Assembly (NCBI RefSeq): GCF_004522155.1
Contig: NZ_SDEA01000003.1
Span: 73,413 to 137,412, forward strand
Source of the DNA: Paracoccus luteus
GTDB lineage: Bacteria; Pseudomonadota; Alphaproteobacteria; Rhodobacterales; Rhodobacteraceae
Length of the DNA: 64,000 bases
Direction of reading: 5' to 3'
A program made the translations under genes and the position numbers. The notes beneath the pieces are model-generated. The model was not told the DNA's origin, did not search any database, and saw only the letters and a list, made by a program, of their open reading frames with translations. Each line of letters opens with the position of its first letter. The stretch's first letter is position 1. This document shows positions 1 to 8,425 of this stretch, piece by piece.

Positions 1-211
1 CCAGCGCGCCCATGCGGAACCCGACCAGCGCGAAGGCCAGCACAAAGCTGCCCACGATCACCTTCAGCCGGGTTTCGGCCCGCCGGCGGGCGCGGTCCTG
101 GATGTCGGCGTGACGCTGGGCGCGCAGTTCCGCCTCGATCTCGTCGGGGTTCTGGCCGGTTTCGCGGGCGCGCAGGATGCGGGCCAGCGGGCGCAGGGGC
201 GTGCGGATCAT
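1..211 (-). CDS. ftsI: Peptidoglycan transpeptidase FtsI (PBP3), N-terminal part, cut by window start
   Basis: The reverse strand from 211 reads MIRTPLRPLARILRARETG and continues open to the window edge (70 codons). It has a charged cytoplasmic stretch of about 46 residues, then a hydrophobic segment (about residues 47-68, VIVGSFVLAFALVGFRMG), as in the signal anchor of FtsI/PBP3, the septal transpeptidase. The transpeptidase domain lies outside the window. The start is 4 bases after the ftsL stop, and the position after mraZ-rsmH-ftsL is the normal place for ftsI in the dcw cluster. Identification rests on N-terminal character and synteny. Confidence 0.85.
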   Translation of the reverse strand, partial: MIRTPLRPLARILRARETGQNPDEIEAELRAQRHADIQDRARRRAETRLKVIVGSFVLAFALVGFRMGAL

Positions 212-215
212 GCGG

Positions 216-653
216 TCACTCCTCGGGCAGCGGGGCGGAAGGGGGGGCAGACGTGGGACCGCCCGCGACCCACGCGGGCCGTGCCCGCGGCCCGCCGGGA
301 TAGGCCGCAGCGGGCGGGGGGCCGGGTTCGCCCAGTTCGGGGTCCGGGGGCACGGGCGCGTCGGGGGCGGGGTAATCGACGTTGGCGGCGGTGCCGAACT
401 GACCGGCGGCGACCGGCACCAGCCGCAGCCGGTCGAAGTTCAGGTCCACCAGCTCGCGCAGGCGGTCGGGCCGGTTCAGATAGGCCCATTCGGCGCGCAG
501 AACGCCCAGATCGTCGCGCAGGCCCGCGATCTCGTTCTGGACCGACTGCATCCGGTCGATCTGGCTTTGGGTGCGGTAATTCTCGCGATAGACCCAGAAC
601 GCCAGCCCCATCACGACCAGCGCGGCCATCAGATACATCACCGACCGCATCAC
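216..653 (-). CDS. ftsL: Cell division protein FtsL
   Basis: 145 aa. FtsL is a bitopic divisome protein that works with FtsB and FtsQ to activate septal wall synthesis. One N-terminal membrane segment is visible (about residues 4-20, [19 protein letters not shown]), followed by a periplasmic helix with coiled-coil-like spacing (about 28-65) holding the [10 protein letters not shown] stretch typical of alphaproteobacterial FtsL. The last 50 residues are a Pro/Ala/Gly-rich tail of low complexity. The start overlaps the rsmH stop by 4 bases (ATGA), pointing to coupled translation, and ftsI follows 4 bases after the stop. FtsL sequences diverge fast, so the order of genes is a main part of the evidence. 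Confidence 0.88.
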   Translation of the reverse strand: MMRSVMYLMAALVVMGLAFWVYRENYRTQSQIDRMQSVQNEIAGLRDDLGVLRAEWAYLNRPDRLRELVDLNFDRLRLVPVAAGQFGTAANVDYPAPDAPVPPDPELGEPGPPPAAAYPGGPRARPAWVAGGPTSAPPSAPLPEE

Positions 654-1612
654 GCGCCCCCGGGCAGGATGGGCTGCGCCAGCGCCGCGCCCTCGACCGG
701 GCGGGCCGGGGCGTCGGTGCGGATCGCCACGCGCAACAGCGCCGACCGGGCGCGCGGGTTGGCGGCCAGTTCGGCGTCGTCGGGGCCGACGGCGCGGCGG
801 AACGGCAGGGTGAAGGCGGGGGCGTCCTGCACCACCTGCGGGGCATGGCGGCTGCCGCCGCCTGCGGCATTGGCGCGCGCCTGCATGAAGCGCTTGACGA
901 TGCGGTCTTCCAGCGAATGAAAGCTGACGACCGCCAGCCTGCCGCCGGGTTTCAGCGCGCGTTCCGCGGCGGCAAGCCCGGCGACAAGCTGGCCGAACTC
1001 GTCGTTGACCCAGATGCGGATCGCCTGAAAGGCGCGGGTGGCGGGATGGCTTTGGCCCGGTTTCGGCCGGGGCAGCTGCGCCGACACGATCGCCGCCAGT
1101 TCCCCCGTGCGCGACAGCGGCCGCCCGGCCACGATGGCGCGGGCGATCCGGCGGGCGGCGCGTTCCTCGCCGTAATGATACAGCACGTCGGCGATGGTCG
1201 CATCGTCCGCGTTGTTCAGCAGGTCGGCCGCCGACGGCACGTCGCCGCCCATCCGCATATCCAGCGGTCCGTCGCGCAGGAAGGAAAAGCCGCGCTCGGG
1301 CTGGTCAAGCTGCATCGAGCTGACGCCCAGGTCCAGCACCACGCCGTCCAGCGGCTCGCCCGCAAGCGTGTCCAGGTCGGAAAACGTGCCCGGCACCAGC
1401 CGCAGCCGGTCGCCCTGCGCGCCGGCCCAGCCCGCCGCCATCGCCAGCACGGCGGGATCGCGGTCGATCCCGATCACGCGGTCGGCACCCGCGTCCAGCA
1501 GGCCGCGCGCATAGCCGCCGGCGCCAAAGGTGCCATCGGCCCAGACGCCGGTCACCGGGGCGACCGCCGCCAGCAGCGGGCGCAGCAGGACGGGGACATG
1601 CGGGGCGTCCAC
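650..1612 (-). CDS. rsmH: 16S rRNA (cytosine1402-N4)-methyltransferase RsmH
   Basis: 320 aa, near the usual 300-330 of the family. RsmH (MraW) uses S-adenosylmethionine to methylate N4 of C1402 in the ribosomal P site. The N-terminus [14 protein letters not shown] and the motif [14 protein letters not shown] (about residues 26-39) form the SAM-binding signature; VIGIDRDP is motif [21 protein letters not shown] is the conserved central block, and [16 protein letters not shown] (about 229-244) is the C-terminal family signature. The start is 3 bases after the mraZ stop and the stop overlaps ftsL by 4 bases, so this is one operon. Confidence 0.97.
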   Translation of the reverse strand: MDAPHVPVLLRPLLAAVAPVTGVWADGTFGAGGYARGLLDAGADRVIGIDRDPAVLAMAAGWAGAQGDRLRLVPGTFSDLDTLAGEPLDGVVLDLGVSSMQLDQPERGFSFLRDGPLDMRMGGDVPSAADLLNNADDATIADVLYHYGEERAARRIARAIVAGRPLSRTGELAAIVSAQLPRPKPGQSHPATRAFQAIRIWVNDEFGQLVAGLAAAERALKPGGRLAVVSFHSLEDRIVKRFMQARANAAGGGSRHAPQVVQDAPAFTLPFRRAVGPDDAELAANPRARSALLRVAIRTDAPARPVEGAALAQPILPGGA

Positions 1613-1615
1613 GGC

Positions 1616-2137
1616 TCAGCCCCCGGCCGTCTTGGCCGCAGGCGGCAGCGGCGGCAGCAGCGCGCGCGGGTCGAACCCCGGCTCGAAGCTGGCGACCAGC
1701 GCCTCGACCTCGTCGCCCTCGGCCTCGGCATAGGTTTCGGGACGCCAGACCTTGAGATAGTCGCCCGACGCGATGAAGAACGCGCGCTCGTCCAGCCCGA
1801 TCTTTTCGCGCAGCTTCTGCGGCAGGACCAGGCGCCCGTCGGGGTCGATCTCGGCCTCTTCGGCGCTGCCGTGCATGATCGATTCCAGCAGCCGCCGCTC
1901 GGGCGAGCCGCGCTGCATCAGGTCGATCTGGGCGTCGATTTCATGAATGGCGTCAATGGTGTAGAGTTCCAGGTGCCGCCAGTCGTCGCGGCCATAGACG
2001 ATGACCAGTTGCGGGCGCCTGTTGGGTTCCCAGTCGGGGTCGCAGGTCTCGAACACGCGGCGGAACTTGGCCGGGATCGAGACGCGCCCCTTGGCGTCCA
2101 CCTTGACCTCGTCCGAGCCTCTGAACCTGCGCGCCAA
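1616..2137 (-). CDS. mraZ: Transcriptional regulator MraZ
   Basis: 173 aa. MraZ is a double AbrB/SpoVT-fold protein that forms rings and, in E. coli, represses its own dcw promoter by binding TGGG direct repeats with 5-base spacers. Both half-domains are seen: VDAKGRVSIPAKFR (about residues 13-26) and IDPDGRLVLPQKLREKIGL (about 97-115), each with the DxxGRxxxP motif. The protein is longer than E. coli MraZ (152 aa) because of a Pro/Ala-rich tail. It is the first gene of the division cluster here, and its own candidate binding sites lie about 255-285 bases upstream. Confidence 0.96.
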   Translation of the reverse strand: MARRFRGSDEVKVDAKGRVSIPAKFRRVFETCDPDWEPNRRPQLVIVYGRDDWRHLELYTIDAIHEIDAQIDLMQRGSPERRLLESIMHGSAEEAEIDPDGRLVLPQKLREKIGLDERAFFIASGDYLKVWRPETYAEAEGDEVEALVASFEPGFDPRALLPPLPPAAKTAGG

Positions 2138-2390
2138 GCCCGCATCCCTTCCACTGTCCCTGCCCCAGAACGGGAAAGGGCGGATCGGGCCGCTGCCACT
2201 GCCCGATCCGCCGCCCTCGTCCCATCTCTGGGCCCCGAAGTTTCGGGGATCGCCCGTGTTCGTCGCGCCACCTGGGGGAAGGTGCTGCTCGCGCGCGACC
2301 GGGTCGCATTGCGGATGGCGGGTGCCTGTATGAAGCCTGCCTTGGCCGGGGTCTTGGTCGCCCCTTCACTGCCCGTCTTCCGTGTCACAG

Positions 2391-2424
2391 GGGATGCCAC
2401 GGGAAATCATGGGAAGCAACGGGT
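2391..2424. promoter_or_regulatory. Candidate MraZ boxes: four GGGA/T elements at exact 10-base spacing
   Basis: The plus strand carries GGGA at 2391, 2401 and 2411 and GGGT at 2421, each preceded by G, C, T and C. This gives NGGGN cores with 5-base spacers, the geometry described for E. coli MraZ sites (TGGGN repeats). They lie between a promoter-like sequence and the mraZ start. The G-strand is opposite to the mraZ coding strand, unlike what I recall for E. coli, so the assignment is an inference from spacing and position. Confidence 0.55.
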
Positions 2425-2538
2425 TTCTGCACGGTGCCGTCCGATGCTTCACGCCACCTCACGCGAACGAGAGGCGAACATTCCGCAGAGCGGAAAGCGG
2501 CCAGAGAGTGGTTGGGTTTGGCAACCTTCGCGACGCTA

Positions 2539-2567
2539 TATATTGCGGTCGGCGTGATGTTGCACAA
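2539..2567 (-). promoter_or_regulatory. Candidate sigma70 promoter for the mraZ operon
   Basis: On the minus strand TTGTGC (2567-2562) and AATATA (2544-2539) are separated by 17 bases, in an unusually AT-rich patch for this genome. The predicted start would be about 395 bases upstream of mraZ and would place the GGGA array in the early transcribed region. Confidence 0.4.
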
Positions 2568-2683
2568 TGGACCCACGGTGCCGGGAATGGTGCGGGAGGG
2601 TCGCGCGCAGCGGGCTATACGGTTTGCGGCGACGTGACTCACACCCCCTCACGCGGCGGTGATTCCCGCAGGCTAAAGGGGCC

Positions 2684-2702
2684 AGCCGGGCCTCGCCCGG
2701 CT
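2684..2702 (-). terminator. Stem-loop after mrp
   Basis: An 8-bp perfect stem (AGCCGGGC, 3-base loop, GCCCGGCT) lies 30 bases past the mrp stop. On the minus strand it is followed by GGCCCCTTT, so the T-run is short; it may be a weak or Rho-assisted terminator. Confidence 0.45.
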
Positions 2703-2731
2703 TTCCCGTATATTCCCGGAAACGCGCGCGC

Positions 2732-3823
2732 TCAGGCCACGCCGCCGCTGATCAGGCGATCCGCAAGACGGCGATAGGCGTCCGCGACCGGGCCGCGCCC
2801 GGCCGCCACGGGCCGTCCCGAATCGCCGCCGGTGCGCACCGACAGATCCAGCGGCACTTCGCCCAGAAAGGGCAGCCCGCGCGCCTGCGCCTCGGCCGCG
2901 ACGCCGCCGTGGCCGAACAGATGCGCCTCGTGCCCGCAGTTGGGGCAGACATAGGTGGACATGTTCTCGACCAGCCCCAGAACCGGAGTCTTGAGCTTGT
3001 CGAACATGTCGATGGCGCGGCGCGCGTCGATCAGCGCCACGTCCTGCGGGGTGGACACGATGATCGCCCCGGTGACGGGGGCCTTCTGGCACAGGCTCAG
3101 CTGCACGTCGCCGGTGCCGGGCGGCAGGTCCACCAGCAGCACGTCCAGCGTGCCCCATTCGACCTGGTTCAGCATCTGCTGCAGCGCGCCCATCAGCATG
3201 GGTCCACGCCAGACGACGGCCTCGCCTTCCTTCATCATCAGGCCCAGCGACATCATGGTGACGCCGTGGGCGGTCACGGGAATGATCCGGTCGCCCTCGC
3301 TGCGGGGCCGTTCGGTGACGCCCAGCATCCGCGGCTGGCTGGGCCCATAGATGTCGGCGTCCAGCACGCCGACGCGCCGCCCGGCCTGGGCCAGCGCCAC
3401 GGCAAGGTTGGTGGTCAGCGTGGACTTGCCGACCCCGCCTTTGCCCGAACCGATGGCGACGATGCGCGCCACGCCGGGGATCGCCTCGGGGCCGGCCTGC
3501 GGGGTCGGATGCCGCCCGATCTTGAGGCTGGGGGGCGCGCCTGCGCCGCTTTGCGCGGCGACGGGGGGCGCCTTGCCGGCGGGGGCGGTGGTCACGATCT
3601 GCACCCGCGCGACGCCGGGCAGGTCGCGCAGCCGCCGCTCGGCCTCGGCGCGGGCGGGTTCCAGCGCCTTGGCATAGGTGGCGTCCGGCGCCTCCAGAAC
3701 AAAGCGGACATCGTCCGCGCCGATCTGCAACGCGCGGACAAGATCCGCCTCGACCATCGACCGCCCACCCGGAACGATGATGCGGCCCAGTGCCGCCAGG
3801 ACGGCTTCGCGATCTACACTCAT
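2732..3823 (-). CDS. mrp: Iron-sulfur cluster carrier ATPase Mrp/ApbC
   Basis: 363 aa from the chosen start MSVDREAV. Mrp/ApbC proteins are dimeric P-loop ATPases that bind a bridging [4Fe-4S] cluster and deliver it to apoproteins in the cytosol. Visible features are an N-terminal MIP18-like domain (about residues 1-80), a linker rich in Ala/Pro, the deviant Walker A GSGKGGVGKST (about 124), the DADIYGPSQPRMLG block, LLVDLPPGTGD, and the cluster-binding CPNC motif (about 292). An ATG 15 bases further upstream (3838) is also possible, but GAGG lies about 10 bases before the chosen ATG. It is divergent from the hairpin RNA array at 4110 and is monocistronic as far as can be seen. Confidence 0.95.
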   Translation of the reverse strand: MSVDREAVLAALGRIIVPGGRSMVEADLVRALQIGADDVRFVLEAPDATYAKALEPARAEAERRLRDLPGVARVQIVTTAPAGKAPPVAAQSGAGAPPSLKIGRHPTPQAGPEAIPGVARIVAIGSGKGGVGKSTLTTNLAVALAQAGRRVGVLDADIYGPSQPRMLGVTERPRSEGDRIIPVTAHGVTMMSLGLMMKEGEAVVWRGPMLMGALQQMLNQVEWGTLDVLLVDLPPGTGDVQLSLCQKAPVTGAIIVSTPQDVALIDARRAIDMFDKLKTPVLGLVENMSTYVCPNCGHEAHLFGHGGVAAEAQARGLPFLGEVPLDLSVRTGGDSGRPVAAGRGPVADAYRRLADRLISGGVA

Positions 3824-4109
3824 CTGGCTTGGCCTCATGCGCTGGGTTCGGGTCCGGCCCTGTATAATGCGCCGCTGCGCCGACCGACAGCCCGCCAGCG
3901 CACCCCGCGTGACGCGGCGAAATGCGGGTCAGCCCAAAAATACCTTGCGTCACGAGCATAACTAAGGGAACTTTATTGGCACATGTGGCCAAAGAGTCAT
4001 CGATCAGGGCTTATTTAGGGCAATCGCGACGATGTGTAATGCGCCCAGCGCATAGCTGCTGCGCGCTATTGGTGATTGTGCATCCGCAGCATTTGGCCCA
4101 TCTTGCTGT
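3824..4109. other. Upstream region of mrp and of the hairpin array
   Basis: No protein-coding gene is apparent on either strand; in particular there is no DUF1127-type small protein, which hosts the related CcsR RNAs in Rhodobacter sphaeroides. The stretch 3940-4060 is AT-richer than its surroundings and should hold the divergent promoters. I could not assign a confident -35/-10 pair for the plus strand. Confidence 0.5.
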
Positions 4110-4415
4110 CAAGGAACGACGCCGACCTCCTCCCCGGCCAAGTTCCTTGCTCGCGGCGCCCCTCTCCTCCTCCCTGGGGTGACGCTGTTGCGGCGGCGAC
4201 CCCTCTCCTCCTCCCCGGGGTCGCCGCTCCCTTCCCCGCCGGGGTCATGGCGGGGGCAGTTACGGCGGTCCCTCCTCCTCCCCAGGACCGATCGTTCGCG
4301 GTGGCGGCCCCTCCTCCTCCCAGGCGGCCACCGCACCCCATACGCGGCCCTCCTCCTCCCCGGGCCAGCGTTGCGCGGCGGCGCCCCTCCTCCTCCCTGG
4401 GCGCCGCCGCTTTTC
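4110..4415 (+). ncRNA. Cuckoo/CcsR-like small-RNA array: seven hairpins with CCUCCUCCC loops
   Basis: Seven consecutive stem-loops on the plus strand, each with CCTCCTCCC in the loop: 4110-4149, 4152-4186, 4193-4227, 4262-4295, 4298-4334, 4342-4371 and 4375-4410. Arms differ in sequence but pair with themselves, for example CAAGGAAC with GTTCCTTG in the first and GCGGCGGCGCCC with its complement in the last. An eighth stem without the motif lies at about 4235-4256. The loop is an anti-Shine-Dalgarno-like sequence. Rhodobacter sphaeroides CcsR1-4 (conserved CCUCCUCCC motif, stress-induced) and the alphaproteobacterial cuckoo family have this form, usually in tandem. Assignment to that family is from motif and architecture; processing and targets are inferred. 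Confidence 0.85.
4375..4414 (+). terminator. Intrinsic terminator formed by the last hairpin of the array
   Basis: A perfect 12-bp GC stem (4375-4386 with 4399-4410) encloses the CCTCCTCCC loop and is followed at once by TTTT, 32 bases before the rlmJ start codon. The last array unit thus doubles as a terminator and should keep array transcription largely separate from rlmJ. Confidence 0.7.
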
Positions 4416-4445
4416 ATTCCGGCACATGGCGACTAGGCACGGGGC

Positions 4446-5225
4446 ATGTTGTCCTATCAGCACGCGTATCACGCCGGGAACCTGGCCGACCTGCACAAGC
4501 ATGCCTTGCTGGCGACCGCGCTGTCGCGCCTTGCCGCCAAGGACAAGCCGTTCACCTATCTGGAAACCCACGCGGGGCGCGGGCTTTACGACCTGGGATC
4601 GGCGCAGGCCGCCCGCACGGGCGAGGCCGCCGCCGGCATCGCCCGCGCCCTGGACGAGGGGTGGCTGCCGGCCGGCCATCCGCTGCTGTCGGCGCTGGCC
4701 GCGGTGCGGGCGGCGCACGGTCCCGACGCCTATCCCGGATCGCCCCTGATCGCGCGGCATTTCCTGCGCCCCGTCGACGCGGCGCATCTTGCCGAACTGC
4801 ACCCGGCGGAACATGCGGTGCTGGCGTCCGTCGCGGGCTTTGCCCATCTGCACTACAGCGACGGGTTCCAGATGGCGAACGCCCTGATCCCGCCCACGCC
4901 CCGGCGCGGGCTGCTGCTGATCGACCCCAGTTACGAGATCAAGGCGGATCTGGCTCGTCTGCCCGGCATCGTGGCCCGGCTGGCGCGCAAGTGGAACGTG
5001 GGGGTGATCGCGCTGTGGTATCCGGTGCTGCCCGACGCCCGCCACGCGGGCATGGTCGCGCAGCTGACCGCCGACCACCCGCAGGCGCTGCTGTCGCAGG
5101 TCGGCTTTCCCCCGGCGCGGCCGGGTCACGGGATGGTCGGGTCGGGGATGTTGGTCATCAACCCGCCCTTTGGCCTGGCCGACGAGGCGCAAAGGCTCGC
5201 CGCCGTTTTCGCACGGCTGCGTTGA
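4446..5225 (+). CDS. rlmJ: 23S rRNA (adenine2030-N6)-methyltransferase RlmJ
   Basis: 259 aa. RlmJ uses S-adenosylmethionine to methylate N6 of A2030 in 23S rRNA. The N-terminus [20 protein letters not shown] is the RlmJ family signature, followed by [15 protein letters not shown] (SAM binding) and the catalytic [10 protein letters not shown], the DPPY-like motif (about residues 157-166), then [11 protein letters not shown]. Length is slightly below E. coli RlmJ (280 aa). It stands alone after the hairpin array, and only a weak ribosome site precedes it. Confidence 0.95.
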   Translation: MLSYQHAYHAGNLADLHKHALLATALSRLAAKDKPFTYLETHAGRGLYDLGSAQAARTGEAAAGIARALDEGWLPAGHPLLSALAAVRAAHGPDAYPGSPLIARHFLRPVDAAHLAELHPAEHAVLASVAGFAHLHYSDGFQMANALIPPTPRRGLLLIDPSYEIKADLARLPGIVARLARKWNVGVIALWYPVLPDARHAGMVAQLTADHPQALLSQVGFPPARPGHGMVGSGMLVINPPFGLADEAQRLAAVFARLR

Positions 5226-5299
5226 CCCGCCCGCCGCCCGCGCGACTTGCGGGGCTGGTCCGCCGGCGGTAAACGCGGGCCGAGCAAAAGGAAAAACCC

Positions 5300-5587
5300 A
5301 TGTCGATTACCGAAGCCGAGGCCCGCAAGGTCGCGCATCTGGCCCGGATCGCGGTCGCGGACGACGCCCTGCCGGCGCTGGCCGCCGAACTGAACGGCAT
5401 CCTGCATTTCATGGAACAGCTGAACGAGGTCGACGTCGACGGCATCGAGCCGATGACCGGCGTCGAACGCATGCGGCTGAAACGGCGCGAGGATATCGTG
5501 ACCGACGGCGCGATGCAGGACCGCATCCTGAAGAACGCGCCCGACGCGCGCGAAGGATTCTTTGCCGTGCCGAAGGTGGTGGAATGA
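5300..5587 (+). CDS. gatC: Asp-tRNA(Asn)/Glu-tRNA(Gln) amidotransferase subunit C
   Basis: 95 aa. GatC stabilises GatA in the GatCAB complex, which amidates Glu-tRNA(Gln) and/or Asp-tRNA(Asn). The typical N-terminus [19 protein letters not shown] and the block [22 protein letters not shown], then FFAVPKVVE at the end, match the family; length is standard. An AAAAGGAAA ribosome site precedes the start. The stop overlaps the gatA start (ATGA), so the two are coupled. Confidence 0.96.
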   Translation: MSITEAEARKVAHLARIAVADDALPALAAELNGILHFMEQLNEVDVDGIEPMTGVERMRLKRREDIVTDGAMQDRILKNAPDAREGFFAVPKVVE

Positions 5588-7062
5588 CCCTGAACGCCCT
5601 GACCATTGCCGAGGCCCGCGACCGCCTGCGCGCCCGCGACATCAGCGCCGCCGAGCTGGCCGACGCCTGCCTGACCGCCGTCGAAGGCGCCGGCGCGCTG
5701 AATGCGTTCGTCCATCAGACGCCCGACATCGCACGCGCACAGGCCGCCGCCGCCGATACGCGGCTGGCGGCGGGCGATGCGCCTGCGATGTGCGGCATTC
5801 CGGTCGGCATCAAGGATCTGTTCTGCACCCGTGGCGTGCCGTCCCAGGCCGCCAGCTGGATCCTGCAAGGCTTCCTGCCCGAATACGAATCGACCGTGAC
5901 GCAGAACCTGTTCGACGCCGGCGCGGTGATGCTGGGCAAGCTGAACATGGACGAGTTTGCGATGGGCTCGTCGAACGAGACCAGCGCCTACGGCGACGCA
6001 GTGAATCCGTGGAAGGTGGACGACCGGCAGCTGACGCCCGGCGGGTCGTCCGGCGGGTCGGCCGCGGCCGTCGCCGGCGACCTGTGCCTTGCCGCGACCG
6101 GCACCGATACCGGCGGCTCGATCCGCCAGCCCGCCGCTTTCACGGGAATCGTGGGGCTGAAGCCGACCTATGGCCGCGTCAGCCGCTGGGGCACCATCGC
6201 TTTCGCCTCGTCGCTGGACCAGGCCGGGCCGATGACCCGGACCGTGCGGGACGCCGCGATCATGCTGGGCGCGATGGCCTCGGTCGATCCCCGTGATTCG
6301 ACCTCGGCCGACCGGCCCGTGCCCGACTACGAATCCGCGCTGACCGGCGACATCCGTGGCAAGCGCATCGGCATCCCCCGCGAATACCGCATGGACGGCA
6401 TGCCGGCCGAGATCGACGCGCTGTGGCAACATGGCGCGGACATGCTGCGCGACGCGGGCGCCGAAATCGTGGACATCTCGCTGCCGCACACGAAATACGC
6501 GTTGCCCGCCTATTACGTCATCGCCCCGGCCGAGGCGTCCTCGAACCTCGCGCGTTATGACGGCGTGCGCTATGGCCACCGCGCCAGCCTGTCGGCCGGC
6601 GACGGCATCACCGAGCTTTACGAAAAAACCCGCGCCGAAGGCTTCGGACCCGAGGTGCAGCGCCGCGTGATGATCGGCACCTATGTGCTGTCGGCGGGCT
6701 TTTACGACGCCTATTACAACCGCGCCCGCAAGGTGCGCGCGCTGATCAAGCGCGACTTCGACCGCGCCTTCGCCGACGGGATCGACACGATCCTGACGCC
6801 CGCCACCCCTTCGGCCGCGTTCGCGCTGGGTTCGATGGACGCCGCCGACCCGGTCGAGATGTATCTCAACGACGTGTTCACCGTGACCGTGAACCTCGCC
6901 GGGCTGCCCGGCCTGTCGGTGCCGGTGGGGCTGGACGCGCAGGGCCTGCCCCTCGGGCTGCAACTGATCGGCCGCCCTTGGGACGAGGGCGACCTGCTGA
7001 ACCACGGGCTTGTTCTGGAAAAGGCGGCGGGATTTGTCGCCAAGCCCGCCCGCTGGTGGTAA
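5584..7062 (+). CDS. gatA: Asp-tRNA(Asn)/Glu-tRNA(Gln) amidotransferase subunit A
   Basis: 492 aa. GatA is the glutaminase subunit of GatCAB, an amidase-signature enzyme that frees ammonia from glutamine. The Ser-cisSer-Lys triad is visible: Lys in [12 protein letters not shown] (about residue 79), and the two Ser in [15 protein letters not shown] (about 150-164) with [12 protein letters not shown] following. The start ATG lies inside the gatC stop (ATGA). No gatB is in the window. Confidence 0.97.
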   Translation: MTLNALTIAEARDRLRARDISAAELADACLTAVEGAGALNAFVHQTPDIARAQAAAADTRLAAGDAPAMCGIPVGIKDLFCTRGVPSQAASWILQGFLPEYESTVTQNLFDAGAVMLGKLNMDEFAMGSSNETSAYGDAVNPWKVDDRQLTPGGSSGGSAAAVAGDLCLAATGTDTGGSIRQPAAFTGIVGLKPTYGRVSRWGTIAFASSLDQAGPMTRTVRDAAIMLGAMASVDPRDSTSADRPVPDYESALTGDIRGKRIGIPREYRMDGMPAEIDALWQHGADMLRDAGAEIVDISLPHTKYALPAYYVIAPAEASSNLARYDGVRYGHRASLSAGDGITELYEKTRAEGFGPEVQRRVMIGTYVLSAGFYDAYYNRARKVRALIKRDFDRAFADGIDTILTPATPSAAFALGSMDAADPVEMYLNDVFTVTVNLAGLPGLSVPVGLDAQGLPLGLQLIGRPWDEGDLLNHGLVLEKAAGFVAKPARWW

Positions 7063-7090
7063 GACCAAGTTGACAACGCGCGAGGCAACC

Positions 7091-7753
7091 ATGCGGACCC
7101 TATTCCTGATCCCCATTCTCGCGCTTGCCGCATGTTCGGGCGAAAACAGCGGCTGGAACCCGAATTATCAGGCCAAGGCCACCCCCTATGGCGACTATCT
7201 GCGCCAGCGCGAACTGGCGCTGACGGGCACGCGCGCCGAACCGCCGCGCGTCATCCCCGTCGCGCTGCCCGTCAAGGCCCCCACACCCGAACAGATCGCC
7301 GGCCCGTCCCCCGTGCGCATCCTGGAACAGGCGACGACGCCGCGCCGCGCGCAGGCCGCGCCGGTGCGGGTCCAGCCCGCGCCGGTCCACAACCGTGCCC
7401 CCGCCGTCGACCCGCGGCTGACGCCGCCGCCGGCTGTCCTGACCCCGACCCCGTTGCGTCGCTCGCGCACGATCAGCACCGCGCCCGGCCGCGCCGTCGC
7501 GCCGCTGTCCCAGACAGCCCTGCTCGACGCCTATGCCTCAAGCTCGCGCCACACGCCCGGCACCGTCGTCTGGCCGCGCGCCAACCCGCGGCCGACGGGC
7601 CTCGCCTGCTCGGGCTATGCCTCGGCCGCGTCCGCGCAGACGGCCTTCCTGAACAGCGGCGGCCCCGGAACCGACCGGCTGGGCCTTGATCCCGACGGCG
7701 ACGGCTATGCCTGCGGCTGGAACCCCGCGCCCTATCGGCAGACCGCCCGCTAA
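7091..7753 (+). CDS. Lipoprotein with C-terminal Excalibur calcium-binding motif
   Basis: 220 aa. A lipoprotein signal is clear: MRTLFLIPILALAACSG, with lipobox LAAC (Cys at residue 16). The middle (about 60-150) is a Pro/Ala/Arg-rich, poorly ordered stretch. The C-terminus (about 170-215) has LACSGYASAASAQTAFLN followed by LDPDGDGYACGWNP, the DxDxDGxxC motif of Excalibur domains, first seen in surface-linked bacterial proteins. A membrane-anchored periplasmic calcium-binding role is likely; no enzymatic function is evident. It follows gatA by 28 bases and precedes an amidase, so a wall-related role is possible but unproven. Confidence 0.75.
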   Translation: MRTLFLIPILALAACSGENSGWNPNYQAKATPYGDYLRQRELALTGTRAEPPRVIPVALPVKAPTPEQIAGPSPVRILEQATTPRRAQAAPVRVQPAPVHNRAPAVDPRLTPPPAVLTPTPLRRSRTISTAPGRAVAPLSQTALLDAYASSSRHTPGTVVWPRANPRPTGLACSGYASAASAQTAFLNSGGPGTDRLGLDPDGDGYACGWNPAPYRQTAR

Positions 7754-7771
7754 GCCGCTGCGGGCCGTTGC

Positions 7772-8425
7772 ATGACCCTGCCTTCGCCGAACCACGGCCC
7801 CCGCCGGGGCACGCAGGCGCCCGACCTGATCGTGCTGCACTATACCGGCATGGCTGACGCTGCATCGGCGCGCGACCGCCTGTGCGACCCCGCGGCGCAG
7901 GTGTCGGCCCACTGGCTTATCCACGAAAACGGCCGCGCCGAGCCGCTGGTCCCCGAGGATCGCCGCGCCTGGCATGCCGGGGACGGATCGTGGCGGGGGC
8001 GCGCTGACGTGAACTCGCACAGCATCGGGATCGAGATCGCGAACCCCGGCGACCGCCCCTTTCCCGCGCCCCAGATGGCCGCGCTGGAACGGCTGCTGGC
8101 CGGGATCATGGCCCGCTGGCACGTCTTGCCCGCAGGCGTCATCGCCCATTCCGACATGGCGCCCGACCGCAAGATCGACCCCGGCCCGCGCTTCGACTGG
8201 CGCCGGCTGGGGCTTGCGGGACTGGCGCTGTGGGCCGACGACCCCGGCGCGGGCGACGGCCCGCCGCTTGCCGCCTCGCTTGACCGCATCGGCTATCCCG
8301 CCGCAGCCGCCGCAGACCGTCTGCGCGCCTTCCGCCTGCGGTTCCGGCCCTGGGCCTGCGGCGCCGAATCGCCCGCCGACCGCCGCGTCGCCGCCGAATT
8401 GGCCGAAAGGACACCGCCATGCTGA
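7772..8425 (+). CDS. N-acetylmuramoyl-L-alanine amidase, AmpD/AmiD type
   Basis: 217 aa. Zinc amidase_2 fold: LIVLHYTGM (first zinc His, about residue 23), SAHWLIHENG, WHAGDGSW, and HSDMAPDRKIDPGPRFDW (second zinc His about 128, metal Asp about 138). It should cleave the muramic acid-L-alanine bond in peptidoglycan or anhydro-muropeptides. The last 50 residues (ASLDRIGYPA onward) resemble a peptidoglycan-binding helical domain. No signal peptide is seen, so a cytosolic recycling role like AmpD is likely, though AmiD-like architecture is similar. It overlaps the next gene by 7 bases. Confidence 0.88.
   Translation: MTLPSPNHGPRRGTQAPDLIVLHYTGMADAASARDRLCDPAAQVSAHWLIHENGRAEPLVPEDRRAWHAGDGSWRGRADVNSHSIGIEIANPGDRPFPAPQMAALERLLAGIMARWHVLPAGVIAHSDMAPDRKIDPGPRFDWRRLGLAGLALWADDPGAGDGPPLAASLDRIGYPAAAAADRLRAFRLRFRPWACGAESPADRRVAAELAERTPPC

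Larger units (their letters stand above)
2138..2731. other. Long non-coding region between mraZ and mrp
   Basis: 594 bases with no convincing gene; the short open frames lack family features and overlap each other. In minus-strand order it holds the mrp terminator hairpin, a candidate promoter, the phased GGGA array, and then about 250 bases of leader before mraZ. The size of the leader fits the autoregulated control known for mraZ operons. Confidence 0.6.

Noticed and set aside
110..2557. An 815-codon plus-strand open frame across ftsL, rsmH and mraZ
   Set aside because: It is antisense to three well-supported genes. Its composition is Arg/Ala/Gly-rich without any domain, as expected for a shadow frame in high-GC DNA.
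4110..4415. CRISPR-like repeat array
   Set aside because: The repeated element is only a short CCTCCTCCC loop, spacing is uneven and the flanks form self-complementary stems that differ between units. No cas genes are present. A hairpin RNA array explains it better.
4076..5272. Pro/Arg-rich protein encoded across the hairpin array
   Set aside because: The open frame exists only because of the GC-rich repeats and runs out of frame through rlmJ; no start signal or family features.
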